The notes beneath the pieces were generated by a model. The model searched no databases, was not told where the DNA came from, and saw nothing but the letters and a program-made list of their open reading frames with translations. Positions 53,725 to 64,000 of a stretch of DNA of 64,000 nucleotides are shown piece after piece. The position numbers and the translations under genes are program-made. Source of the stretch: Capra hircus (Eukaryota > Chordata > Mammalia > Artiodactyla > Bovidae); assembly GCF_001704415.2 (NCBI RefSeq), contig NC_030826.1:57307362-57371361 (forward strand), written 5' to 3'. The stretch's first letter is position 1. Each line of letters starts with the position of its first letter.

Positions 53725-54577
53725 TATCAAGTCATTCAACCATCCGCTTTCCAACCCTACCCGGAGCCTCCAAGTCCTGGATCTTTCTGGAGCTCTGCTG
53801 CATGAATTGGCTTCCTCTCTGATTGGCTTTACTCCTTCAAGGTCATGTTTCCTCTCTATTCTGCAAAGTCAGTTATCTCCCAGTCCGTTTTCCAACTTCC
53901 AGATTTTCCTTGGCATTTTCTCGTTGGTTGTCATTTCGTCTGCCATTCTTTTTCTTCTTACACACTTTTTGAATTTTCAAATTTCTTTACTGTCATTTTA
54001 GAGGAATCTGGAAGAGAGCTGAGAGAACTACACGTGTTTCCTCTGCCATATTTAAGCAGATGTCCTTCCAGGTGGTCTGCACTTGAGTTTTTTTATTCAC
54101 TTGTTCAGTTCTGTTGTTTTGCTTGCTTGTCTATGTGAATGTTTTCAGTTTTTGTTTGATTATTTTTTAGCCAGCTAAGTATTAGTGCTTTGGTTGGCTT
54201 TGGACTTGGCTATTGACTTGGTTAGCAGTGGGATCAGCTCACTGCTTGGTCCCAACCCCTGGGATGACTTGCTGCCCACTCTGGGTCCCCAGATTTTTGG
54301 CTTCAGGAACTCGATAGAGGAGAACACGCTGGGGACGTAAGAGAGTGAGTTCTGTTTTGCTTGAACTGAGTGTGACGTGCCTATGGGATGGTGGAGGGAG
54401 TGTCTTGTAAAAGGTTTGATCTATGAGTCTAGATGCCTCAGGGAAGGGAAACGGAGCTGGTCATGTTAACTTGGGAGTTGTTATCCAAGGGTGATAGTTG
54501 GAAGTGGGAGAAAGTAAGGTCATCCAGACAGAATATAAGGATGAGAAAAGAAGACAATGGAGAATGCCAATGTTTAA
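53725..54577. other. Intergenic, nothing recognised
   Basis: No gene or assignable repeat. Confidence 0.4.
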
Positions 54578-54591
54578 GAGATGGGTCCTGA

Positions 54592-54722
54592 GATTTCCCT
54601 GGTGGTCCAGTGGCTAAAACTCCATGCTGTCAATGCAAGGGTTCCAGGTTCGATCCCTGGTCAGGGAACTAGACCCTGCAAGCTGCAACTAAAACCCAGC
54701 CCAGCCAAATTTTAAAAAGAGA
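54592..54722 (+). mobile_element. tRNA-derived SINE with target duplication
   Basis: 'gatttccctggtggtccagt ... gttcgatccctggtcaggga', flanked by agagatg(g/a)gtcct copies. Confidence 0.88.
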
Positions 54723-54930
54723 GAGAGATGAGTCCTCTTAGAGACAGAGAGGGGGGTGGAGGGGAGAAATGGGGGAAAGAGAGAGTGATGGAGACGCACA
54801 CACAGACAAGAGAAACAGAGGGAAAAGCAGGAAGGGAGCCTGGTGGTGTCTTGGATGACTGGAGCAGAGAGTCTCCCAGGAGGGAGGGTGGAGGAAGGAG
54901 GTGACGGAAAAGGAAAGCTGAAAGGTGAAT
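54716..54930 (+). repeat. Purine (GA)-rich low-complexity tract
   Basis: Long G/A-rich stretch with short pyrimidine breaks. Confidence 0.75.
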
Positions 54931-55369
54931 GTCGGATTTAACATCCGAAACTCACTGGTGCCTTGGGAGGCAGTGTGGGCAGAAGGCAGATGGTAGCGTG
55001 TTGAGGAGGGAGGAGGCATGGAGGGAGCAGGGGAGAGACGCGAGCGCAGTCAGTTCTCAGCAGCTTAGTTGAGAAGAGGAGGGAGCCAGTGATGAAGAGA
55101 GGCAAGCATATGGCTGAAAAGTGATTTTTTAGAGGTGGTAAATGTCACGTCTATGGAACAGAAGAGAAGGAGGGAGGGAGAGGGAGATGGAAGAGACGGG
55201 AGGAAAGGTGGACTCGGGCAGCAAGTGGGGCTCCTCCTTTGTGGAGTTTGGAGAAGCTCATCCAGGTGGGACATTCCTGTGGGCGTCGGAGGGAGGTAGG
55301 TGCCGATGTGGAAGAAGCGGAAAAAATCTGAGCACTTCTGGTCCAGGAGTCGTCCATATAGCAAACATT

Positions 55370-55900
55370 TTTGGAGCATTTACTCAGTACAGTTCCAGCT
55401 ACTGTAGCTCTTGCTGAGATAGAGAAATGAAAAGCACACCCAAGCCTTGAGGGAGCTCACCATCTAGGGGGACAGACAGATAAGTGTGCAAAATATTCGG
55501 AGAATCCTGCCTGTGCCTGGGATGCGGGAGGGGTCAGGAACCTTTATCAGGCGACTCTGATGCCCACCCTGAAATGAAGTCTGGAAGGGGGAGAATGTTC
55601 CAGGCGGACAAAGCGGGAGGCACATGCTTGGCCTGGCAGGTTTAACCGCACATTGTCAAGCACCTGTTTGTATGAGGCAGCACGCCCGCATGCCGAGTGT
55701 AAAGGCAGATGTTCCTGGCTTCGGGCTCCGCGCGGTGTCAACAGAGGTGGAGGAGCCCAGCAGGTGCTCTCCCTGTCGTGCGGTCCGAGTTCTGGCCGTA
55801 GACTGGGGGCCCCTTTGGGGGAAGCAGAATGGAGTGGATATGAGGGAAAGAAAGGCAGGCAGGGCCATAGTCAAGGTTTTAAAGGTCTTAGCTTCTGTAA
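55370..55900 (-). mobile_element. L2 LINE relic
   Basis: 'gcatttactcagtacagttc ... gagggagctcaccatctagg ... gaatgttccaggcggacaaa' follows the L2 order in reverse complement. Confidence 0.6.
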
Positions 55901-56069
55901 GGCGAGGGGCTGGCTTCCTGGACCGCCTACAGACCGTAGGCCACAGATCTGCTCTCACATACAATCTGGCCACTGTCTATTTGCCTATCAGCCTCTTACA
56001 CGTTAAGAGGAAGTCATTAGGGTAGGCCCGAGGCCAGTACGACTGGCATCCTTATAAGAAGAGATGAGA

Positions 56070-56336
56070 CGGAATTCCCTGGTGGTCCCGTGGTTGAGAC
56101 GTCGCCTGCAGTGCAGGGGACATGGGTGACCCCTGGCCAGGGAAGACTCCACGTGCTAAGGGGCCACTCAGCCCACGCACCGCAGCTCCTGCAGCTGGTC
56201 CTGTGCTCGGCAACAAGAGAAGCCACAGCAGTGACAAGCTGGAGCATCATGGCTGGAGAGCAGCCCTTGCTCCCTGCCGCTAGAGAAGGCCCACATGCCG
56301 CAACAGAACTAAAAATTCTTTAAAATATTTTTTAAA
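56070..56336 (+). mobile_element. CHR-2-type SINE with target duplication
   Basis: Head 'ggaattccctggtggtcccg', body 'caacaagagaagccacagca', A/T-rich tail. Flanked by exact aagagatgaga (56059-56069 and 56337-56347). Confidence 0.92.
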
Positions 56337-56349
56337 AAGAGATGAGAGC

Positions 56350-58738
56350 TGCATTGCGTTCATAGCACCACCCCCCGAGGGGATGGAGGCTTTGGGGCTT
56401 TGGGGGAGAGGCTAGAAATGCTGGGAAAAACCAAAGCGATTGGGCTTGCTGTCTTCCTTCCTAGCTGCCACTCCTGCCCATGTCCGTCTTCATAGTGATC
56501 ATGCTCGTAAGAGCACGTATTTTCTTGAAAAAATTAGTATTTGTTTTTAATCACAAAAGAATTGCGTGCTCATCAAGATATAAAATATTTTTAAAAAATA
56601 AAAAAAAATTATGCACTCAGTGAAGAAAAGTTGGAAAACACAGATGAGCACAGGGTTTAAAAAAAAAAAGACACAAAGACGCTGGGTGATCCTCTTAACC
56701 CAGACCAACCTCTGTAAACACGCTGTGCATGGCCTTCCAGGCTTCTCTGTGGATGGCACAGCTTCATACAAACACAACCTCTTCCTCCGGGCGCGTCCAG
56801 CAGCTGATTCCTCAGCCTCCTCACTCTCCTTAGCGCCCCACGTGCTTGGAGGGATCTCAGACCCACGCCAGGCAGCTGCCTCCCCCACCCCGCTCCCCCC
56901 CATCACAGTCTCCGGGGGCAAGTGGTTCACCGACCGCATCTAATACCCCGTCTCCCCTTGTCCTGTCTTTCTCCCTTCCTGGGGATCGGGGGCTGGGGTG
57001 TGTGTGTGTGACATCTTCTGTGTTAACATGATAAAATGTTGGCATAGCCGGTGAAAAAACCGAAGACCCAGATTCCCTCTGCTGATTGAAAATTCAGCAG
57101 CTCTGCTATTTCCCTGGGTCCCTCCCTTCCCTTAGCAGAGATGTCCTCCTGAAATCTACAGACAGGCCCTGTCCAGTCTCTTGGTAAACGCCAGAGGCTG
57201 GCACCCATTCCTTGCCATCCTTTGTCTTGATGTTGGCGAATGTCACCCGATCACCGTGACCGGGGAGAGTTATGGTTTTATTGGGGGTAATAAGCAGGAG
57301 CGACTTTGGAACCAAGAACAAATCTGGTTTCCACGCAAATACAGTTTGTTGTAAAAGCCTGCCAGGACAGAAGCATGGGGGCCGCTCTTCCCAGCAGATC
57401 GCTCCCTTTGATAGAGCGTTTTTCAAAGTTTATCCCAGGAGTGGTCCAAGAGGGTGAAGGAGCCGTTTGCTCCTCAAGCATTTGGATGTGTGGGCATTTC
57501 TGTTGAGTTAACAAATGACAGGGACACAGGAAGCCGAGCCGAGCAGTTTAGATGTTGTTAAACAGGAGACAGAGTAACAGCCCTCTTGCTTTCTGAACCT
57601 TGTGGGCAAAGCCATCTTTTTACGTAGTGTTTAAAATCCTGCATTGGATCATCCTGTCGGGGCTGGCAGAGTGAGCACTTCACAGATGATCAGCTCTGAA
57701 GTGTGCAGAGCACGGGGGAAGGAGGACAGGTGTACAGATATGGGCCACATGCCGTCTGCTTGGCCCAGGGATGTCGCTTTAGCTGCCAAATCCCATCCAA
57801 TTCTTAGAACAACACAGGGTTTATCTTCCTGGAAGAAATGAACTTCCACCCACATTCCAGAGAGATCAGGGACTTTCTTTAATTCTTGAAGCCAATTAAC
57901 GCAGAATTGGAGCTATACTGACTCCCAGACCTGGGTTTCTTGCCCCCAGGATCACTGAAGGAGCTGGAGGAGAAAGCTCCTAGGCTATCCTTCAAGTTCA
58001 GGGAGAGTAGTGTCATCTCGAAGCTAGTAGAAGGGGCCCAGCACCATGTGGAAACAGAACTAGGTTTGCAGGAAGCAGGGTTGAAACAGGACGGGACTCT
58101 GCAGGGGCTCTGAGGATCCAGAGGTACTTTGGGAGGGAGCCAGTGTGCTGGGGGGTGGCGGCAAGCAGGTGGTCCAGGCGCCGTTTCAGCTTCATCTTCA
58201 TCACCAGCTGTCACTAGGAAGAAGTGCCCTAGACTGGAAAGGAGCCCGAGGAAGGAGGGGAGAGAAATCCAGACGTCCAGAGAGGGTTTATCATTCTCTC
58301 TTCTCCCACCGCCCCAATGCCAGACACCAGTGGTCTTCCGGGGAGTGTGGACAGCCAGCGCGGGCTTGCAGGTCAACCACGGGAACGTGGGTCTGCTGGG
58401 CTCGGGGGCTTGCCTCTCCTCTAAGGGCTCCATCTGCCCCAGCCCCGCTGGCATCTGCTGTTGGGTCATCATCCGCCCTGGGGCCTGCTGTGCCAGGCTG
58501 CTGTTTGCACATGCTGGCGCTGGGCAGGTCCCCGGCCAGCAGGTGACTGCAGAACCCACAGGGGCAGCCTGCCCGGCCTTGGCATTGCCGGGCAACCCCG
58601 GATGAGTTTCCCACAGATCCGACCTCAGCGGTGAAACTCCAGGCAAGTGGCACTGTGGGGGCATTTCCCGGATCAGGTCGAAGGAGGACTCTGCTCCTGA
58701 ACGTGATCACAGGAGGCGCGACCCAAAGCATGCTGTCT
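56350..58738. other. Intergenic, no gene recognised
   Basis: 56520-56700 is AT-rich and repeat-like. A 261-codon open frame (58664-57879, minus) shows no domain and falls in GC-rich sequence, so it is not called. Confidence 0.45.
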
Positions 58739-58741
58739 CGA

Positions 58742-58978
58742 GTTGTTGTGTAGTTGCTAAGGTGTGTCTGAGCCTTCGTGACCCCGCGGGCTGTAGCCCG
58801 CCAGGTTCCTGGGTTCATGGAATTCTCCCAGGCAAGGATCCTGGAGTGGATCCTTGGGTTGCCATTCCCTTCTCCAGGGGATCTTCCTGACCCAGGGACT
58901 GAACCCGAGTCTCCTGTGTCTCCTGCGTCTCTTGCACTGGCAGGCTGATTCCTCACCGGCTGAGCCGCCTGGGAGGCC
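58742..58978 (-). mobile_element. Bov-tA SINE
   Basis: 'gtagttgctaaggtgtgtct ... gccattcccttctccagggg ... ctgagccgcctgggaggccc', with small internal duplications (gatcctggagtggatccttg; ctcctgtgtctcctgcgtct). Confidence 0.92.
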
Positions 58979-59247
58979 CGTGCTGGCTGGGGGGAGGGTT
59001 ATCTTCTCCGAGCTCTCTGTGTGTGTGGCAGAAGGGCCGTCTGTGACGGTGGCACACGTTTGAGATGATACCTCTGATGGCGCATGGGGGCAATTTTAGA
59101 ATATCTTACAAACTATTTCGAAAAGGATTTTTGTGTTTTCTTTTCATGATTTCCTCCCTATTTTAAAATCTTTGATTAATTTTAAGCCAGCAATTCCTGT
59201 TCTGTGATGATGATACTTGTTAAGTTTAGAGACCACCTTAGTGCCCA

Positions 59248-59452
59248 GGGCTTCCCTGGCGGCTCAGACAGTGAAGAATCTGTCTGCAATGCAGGAGATC
59301 CCAGTCCAATCCCTGGGTCAGGAGGATCCCCTGGAGAAGGAAATGGCAACCCACTCCAGTTTTCTTGCCTGGAGAAGCCCATGGACGCAGGAACCTGGCA
59401 GGCTACAGTCTAGGGGGTTGCAAAGAGTCAGACATGACTGAGCAGTTAACAC
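59248..59452 (+). mobile_element. Bov-tA SINE
   Basis: Head 'gggcttccctggcggctcag', body ending 'gtcagacatgactgagcagt'. Confidence 0.93.
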
Positions 59453-59599
59453 ACTCTTGGTGTCCAGTACTAGAGGCTTGATGAAACGTGCCCTTTTTCT
59501 AAGAGTGACTAGATCCGTGCATGGTCAAGGCTCTGAGATACAGCCAGTGTTTCAGAAACTCGCTTGGCACAAGGAGTCTGCTCACAGCTTGGCAGAAGA

Positions 59600-59765
59600 C
59601 CCGATGTCTTTGAATCTGCACAACAACCCTGTGAGGGAAAGGATGTTAACACTCTCCTTTTTCAAAGGAGAAAATGGAGCATGTGAGTTCAAGGAATTTG
59701 TCCAGGTCGTGGGGGTCTTAGCTCCAGTAGTTTAAACTCAGAATCGGAGCTCCAAGCCACTGACC
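59600..59765 (-). mobile_element. MIR SINE
   Basis: 'tgcacaacaaccctgtgagg ... gagttcaaggaatttgtcca', reverse-complement MIR. Confidence 0.65.
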
Positions 59766-59837
59766 TCAAGATGATGGGACTTGTCACTGAGGGTAAGATC
59801 GTGGGCAGTTTACATTTGTCCAGACTGTATTTTCTTA

Positions 59838-60009
59838 CTTAAAAATACATATTTATTTGGCCGCACTCAGTTGCAGCACCCAGGGTCTTCAGTCTTTATT
59901 GCAGCACGCGAGATCTTTAGCTGGGGCATGGAGGATATAGTTTCCTGACCAGGGATTTAACCCAAGTCCCCTGCGTTGCTTCTTAGCCACTGGACCACCA
60001 GGGAGGTCC
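59838..60009 (-). mobile_element. tRNA-derived SINE
   Basis: 'ttatttggccgcactcagtt ... ggaccaccagggaggtcctg'. Confidence 0.88.
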
Positions 60010-60056
60010 TGTGAATTTTCCTACTTTGAGCATATACACCTTTCTTTTGAAATAGG

Positions 60057-60266
60057 AGCAATGTGCTTAGCTGCTCCGTCGTGTCCAGTTCTTTGTGATC
60101 CCATGGACTGTAGCCCACCTGATTCCTCTGTCCATGGGATTCTCCAGGCAAGAATGCTGGAGTGGGTAGCCTTTCCCATCTCCAGGGGATCTTCCCAACC
60201 AAGGGACTGAAGCCAGGTCTCCTGCATTGCAGGCAGATTCTTTATTGTCTGAGCCACCAGGGAAGC
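60057..60266 (-). mobile_element. Bov-tA SINE with exact target duplication
   Basis: Complete element between ttgaaatagg copies (60047-60056 and 60267-60276). Confidence 0.93.
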
Positions 60267-60279
60267 TTGAAATAGGGGA

Positions 60280-61145
60280 GAAAACTTCTAAACTGTGTAG
60301 AAGCAGAGAGAAAATAAATAATAAGAGAAGAGTCTGAATGTTTGGGAATGGGGAGAATTAAAAAAGATTTTTTAACGCACTTCCTTGCAGTGATTCCTGC
60401 TTTGCTGTTTTGGCAGTGCTTGTCAGTTTTTTAAATCTGCAAAGTCAATGCAATAGCCACATATGTATTTATATGTTGTATTGGTATACAGTTTACTTTG
60501 TAACCTATCCTTATTGAGTGAATTGGTGGACGTTAAGACTGTTTCTAACTTTTTGCTCTTCTGTATGCAGAGCTGGAAATAAATCAGGAGTAAAAACCAC
60601 AAAGCAGAAAAAAATTGAATTGTAGAAAAAATTAGGTGTTATAAAACCACTTCAGAGTGTTCCAGAATGACTCATCCTTGGGGAAAACGCTAGAAGAGTA
60701 GTTTGGATCAGATTGTCATCCTGGTAAAGTTACATTCAACCAAATTGCACTGTGATGAAGTCTGGTCTCTGTGGTCACCCTTCTGTCCCCCTTATGAGAC
60801 AGCACACCCGGAGCAACCAGATACAACAGTTCCCGGCCTCCACTGCAGCTGGGGCGTGGGTGCCATGGGCTGAAAAAGCCTAGCTAAGGGTATGCGCACG
60901 TGGCTTTGAACGAGAAGCTGGTGAGAGAAAGAAGCCGGGACCGTGCTGAGTCCATCCTGGAGGAGGTGGTGGCGACAGCAGTGACCGTGTCTGGGTTCCT
61001 GGAGGGACAGCGGCAATGGGTCTGCAAATGCTGTCCAGGGGCCGGGGGGCGGGTGCAGACTGCAGCATCCATGCCCTGGGCAGGCGTCTGCAGGACCACT
61101 GTCCCCACTGCGTCAGTTCTGTGGTGTAATTATAGGATAGCACCT
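60280..61145. other. Intergenic, nothing recognised
   Basis: No gene; 60400-60600 may be an old LINE. Confidence 0.4.
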
Positions 61146-61147
61146 GG

Positions 61148-61453
61148 TTCTTTTTTTTTTTTTTTCTGGCTGTGCTGGGTGTCCCTTGCTTTCTGTGGCC
61201 TGACTGTACTTGCAGCGAGCAGAGACTGCTCTCGAGTTGCGGCGGGCAGGCTTCTTGCTGTGGTGGCTTCTGTTGTTGCAGAGAAGCCGCTCTAGGCACT
61301 CGGGCTTCACCTGTCTACTTCAGTAAGCCCACTGTAAGCAGCCTGCGGGCCTCGTTGCCTCGAGGCCCGTGGAATCTTCCTGGACTAGGGACTGAGCTGG
61401 TGTCCCCTGCATTGCGAAGTGAATTTTTAACCATTGAGCCACCAGGGAAGCTC
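61148..61453 (-). mobile_element. CHR-2-type SINE
   Basis: T run at the left, 'gtggcttctgttgttgcaga', head 'gagccaccagggaagctctg' at the right. Confidence 0.9.
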
Positions 61454-61454
61454 T

Positions 61455-62715
61455 GCATGCCTCTTTCTTCTGAGGATTCTGTCAGGAACTCAGTAATGAT
61501 TTAATACATTTTATTTCTGCTTAAATAAATCAGAGTTCTTTCCTATTACATGCAGCTGAAAATTCTGATGGATATTCACGCACCACCATTTATTTCCATG
61601 TGTTTACCACATATACCTTTATTCTGATCATTTCTCTACATAATAAAATGATAGTAGTAGCACCAGGATATGCATTTAGGATCAAGAGAATTTTTCAGAG
61701 TTTCAGAGCTTTAAAAATGAATGCCAGATATTTGCATGATTTGTAATTTATGAGTAATTTAAGCTTAACATTCTATGGAAGGCTACTGAAAATAATTCTA
61801 AAGGGATTTTTGTTTCTTTTAGTTAATAAATTGGATCAGATATCGAAAGTTCCAAAGGGCAGTGCAGGTTGGGATGGAAGCATTATTTATAATGAATCTT
61901 ATCCTTAGTCATTTTCCCAAGTGGTGGTACATTTACATAATAGAAGGAGTTTTGTGATGAAGTCTTTTGATTTTTCGTATTACTGCAATTCTAGCTCATT
62001 TAGTCCAATGCAGCATTATGAATAACTCATCTTTGTATACCTTCAAAATCTCAATGTCTAGGGAATATCCAATAAAAAGAGAATATTCTTTTTTCAGTCA
62101 TCCTCCCCTTCCCTCCAAAAGTATAAGGCTACATACAGATGTTCCTAGGTTAAGGGCTTTGTGAGTGTTTTGAGTCTTGTGTTTTATTGAGGTCAGTGCG
62201 GGAAGAAAGTTAATGGGCTAGAGTCTAAGGCAGGAAGTTGGTTAGATACGCGGCAAGCGTCCTTCCAACAAACTTTCCCTGAGTCTTCTCAAGTGCCACA
62301 GTGCCTGCTTGCTCTGGGTGCTGAGGTCGTGCGTCGCTTGTGATTAAGTTCAACTCCAAGTTTAGCAAACCCAGAAGAACCGTGGCTTAAATTAGGTAGA
62401 GAGTCCACAAGAGGCCAGGGCGATTCTGAGTCTCAGTGTTAGGGACCCAGTCTCCTCCAGTCTTGTTGCTCTGCTGGGGGTTGTTTTCATCCCCAAGGTC
62501 CCTTTGTGGTCCAAGAGAGCTGCTGTGGTGATGCCGTCACACTGCGTCTCCACAGGCAGGAAAGAGGAAGCACAGGGGGAAGGGCTGGCTTCTTCCTTTT
62601 AGGCAAATTCCTGCTAGAATGCAGTCGCATTACCTTGCATAGCTGCAGTGGATCCTGGGAAATGTAATCTTTATCTGGGGGTGGCCATGTGCCCAGCTAA
62701 GGAGTTAGGGTTTCC
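61455..62715. other. Intergenic, nothing recognised
   Basis: The longest repeat-poor stretch on the right side. No gene, RNA or clear motif seen. Confidence 0.45.
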
Positions 62716-62717
62716 TT

Positions 62718-62870
62718 GTTTTATTTATTTATTTATTTGGCCATGCTGGGTCTTACTTGAGGTATCTTTAGCTGTGGCATGTGGAATCTCATCCCCTGAC
62801 CAGGGAACAAACCCTGGGCCCCTATATTGGGAGTTCAGGGTCTTAGCCACTGGACCACCAGGGAAGTCCC
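62718..62870 (-). mobile_element. tRNA-derived SINE
   Basis: 'ttatttatttatttggccat ... ggaccaccagggaagtccct'. Confidence 0.9.
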
Positions 62871-62999
62871 TGGGATTTCTCTTAACTGGGGAGAAAGAAG
62901 AGGATGGATTCCAGGAGCCAACTGGTTGTGTTTACTGCAAGATGTTACAAGGAACAGGAAGAAAGTATTTTCTAAGAGAGGAAATCAACATGTACACTT

Positions 63000-63184
63000 A
63001 TCTGGTTCTTTGCAACCCCGTGGACTGTAGCCCACCAGGCTCCTCTGTCCATGGGGTTCTCCAGGCACGAATACTGGAGTGGGCAGCCATTCCCTTCTCC
63101 AGGGGATCTTCCCGACCCGGGGATGGAACCTACATCTCCTGCATGGGCAGGCAGGTTCTTTCCCACTGAGCCACCAGGGAAGCC
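63000..63184 (-). mobile_element. Bov-tA SINE
   Basis: 'gttctttgcaaccccgtgga ... cacgaatactggagtgggca ... gagccaccagggaagccccc'. Confidence 0.92.
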
Positions 63185-63185
63185 C

Positions 63186-64000
63186 CCTTCTGGTTTCATA
63201 GCACACGCTTATACTTCTCTTTCGGCTTTTAAGGAAGAAAATGTCTTTACCTCTCTCATCTCATGAAAGATTTGAGGTTCCTTAGTTGACAGTTTCTTAT
63301 TGACGACATTGACACAGCTTACCTCTCTCTCTCTGCCCCCTGTCCCCCACCTCCCGCCCGTCCCCGTCTTGGGGTTCCACGCTTCCGGAGCTCCAAGGCC
63401 ATGCCTACAGTCCACAGGAAGTGGACTCCGTTATAGTGGCTTCAAGGTGCCTCGGCATCTCCCGAGAGGCAGAATCCAACAGTCTTTCAGATCTTTAGCC
63501 AAAGAGTGAGTTTCAACACCCACCGCCACCCCTGATATGCTGTCTCTGGAGGTCCACTGGGAGAGCCTGGACAGCCCTCTCCTGGTCTGACCACTGGCCA
63601 CAAAGCCAGCATCTCTGAGTTTGTCTCTGCCTCCACACCTTGCTGTCGGTGAGGTGCTGGGGGTGGGGGTGCTCTGAGAGTGTGGGTGCCTCTTGACATC
63701 AGCCTAAACCATGCCTCATCGGGAAGGTTAAGCTGCTGGGGGAAGCAGAGGGAGATGGACAGCGCCTGTCGGCCTCCAGAATCAGTTACACATGCCTCCA
63801 TGTTATCCTCAGCTCGGGATTGCCCCTGCCATCGAGGGCACAGCTGGAAGTTGACTGAGCAGTCAGGGGAACAAAAGGGAGCAGAAACCTTGTTGGCTCT
63901 GGAATAAGGGGTGAAACATACGCCCTCCCCTGCAGTCAGGATGCCTAGTTCTCTCAAGAAAACAGAGGTCGGCAAACTTCAGGAAAGGACCAGAGAGCCA
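63186..64000. other. Intergenic to window edge, nothing recognised
   Basis: Open frames up to 162 codons (63975-63487, minus) show no domain. No gene called. Confidence 0.4.

Noticed and set aside
57879..58664. 261-codon minus-strand frame
   Set aside because: Compositionally biased (Pro/Ser/Ala), no recognisable domain, opposite frames also open, and no promoter or polyadenylation context. A PhyloCSF test would settle it.
1..64000. CRISPR arrays, operons, phage or plasmid features, canonical tRNA or rRNA genes
   Set aside because: The DNA is clearly mammalian; the many tRNA-like A/B boxes belong to SINE heads, and the regularly spaced similar units are dispersed SINEs, not arrays.

Overview
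This is mammalian nuclear DNA from a ruminant, most likely a bovid. Ruminant-specific retroposons are spread over almost the whole window: BovB (RTE-clade LINE), Bov-tA/Bov-A SINEs that carry a BovB-derived body, and tRNA-Glu-derived CHR-type SINEs. They sit on older pan-mammalian fossils (L2, MIR, MER5A, L1, MaLR-type LTR). I cannot name the species from sequence alone.

Two protein-coding genes are present, both on the minus strand. (1) COG1, a subunit of the conserved oligomeric Golgi tethering complex, enters from the left edge. Its first six coding exons (codons 1-427) lie between 6105 and 16 with intact phases and splice sites; the rest of the gene is off the left edge. Its promoter is a CpG island at about 5.6-6.7 kb. 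(2) SSTR2, the type 2 somatostatin receptor, has its complete 368-codon intronless reading frame at 34412-33306. A 5'-UTR splice acceptor is at 34502, a likely non-coding first exon and CpG-island promoter lie at about 38.2-39.2 kb, and the alternative SSTR2B 3' exon is at 33083. The order SSTR2 then COG1, in the same orientation, matches the mammalian synteny I know from human 17q25 (SLC39A11 - SSTR2 - COG1). The two genes are neighbours only; nothing suggests a shared function.

Layout: 0-6.1 kb COG1; 6.1-7.1 kb COG1 promoter and a possible divergent transcript; 7.1-31.5 kb intergenic, dense in repeats, including a 1.5-kb BovB reverse-transcriptase fragment (26.6-28.1 kb), two related ERV LTRs, a BovB 5' fragment with an A tail, and an unexplained exon-like block at 22.4-22.7 kb; 31.5-34.5 kb SSTR2 coding exon and 3' region; 34.5-39.2 kb SSTR2 5' intron, first exon and promoter; 39.2-64 kb intergenic towards the expected SLC39A11, again rich in repeats, with a coding-like ORF at 40.06-40.34 kb and an orphan GC-rich block at 47.7-48.3 kb.

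I found no bacterial-type system and no clearly new multi-gene system. The observations most worth checking are the ruminant SSTR2B tail, the SSTR2 upstream ORFs, the two exon-like blocks, and several promoter palindromes.
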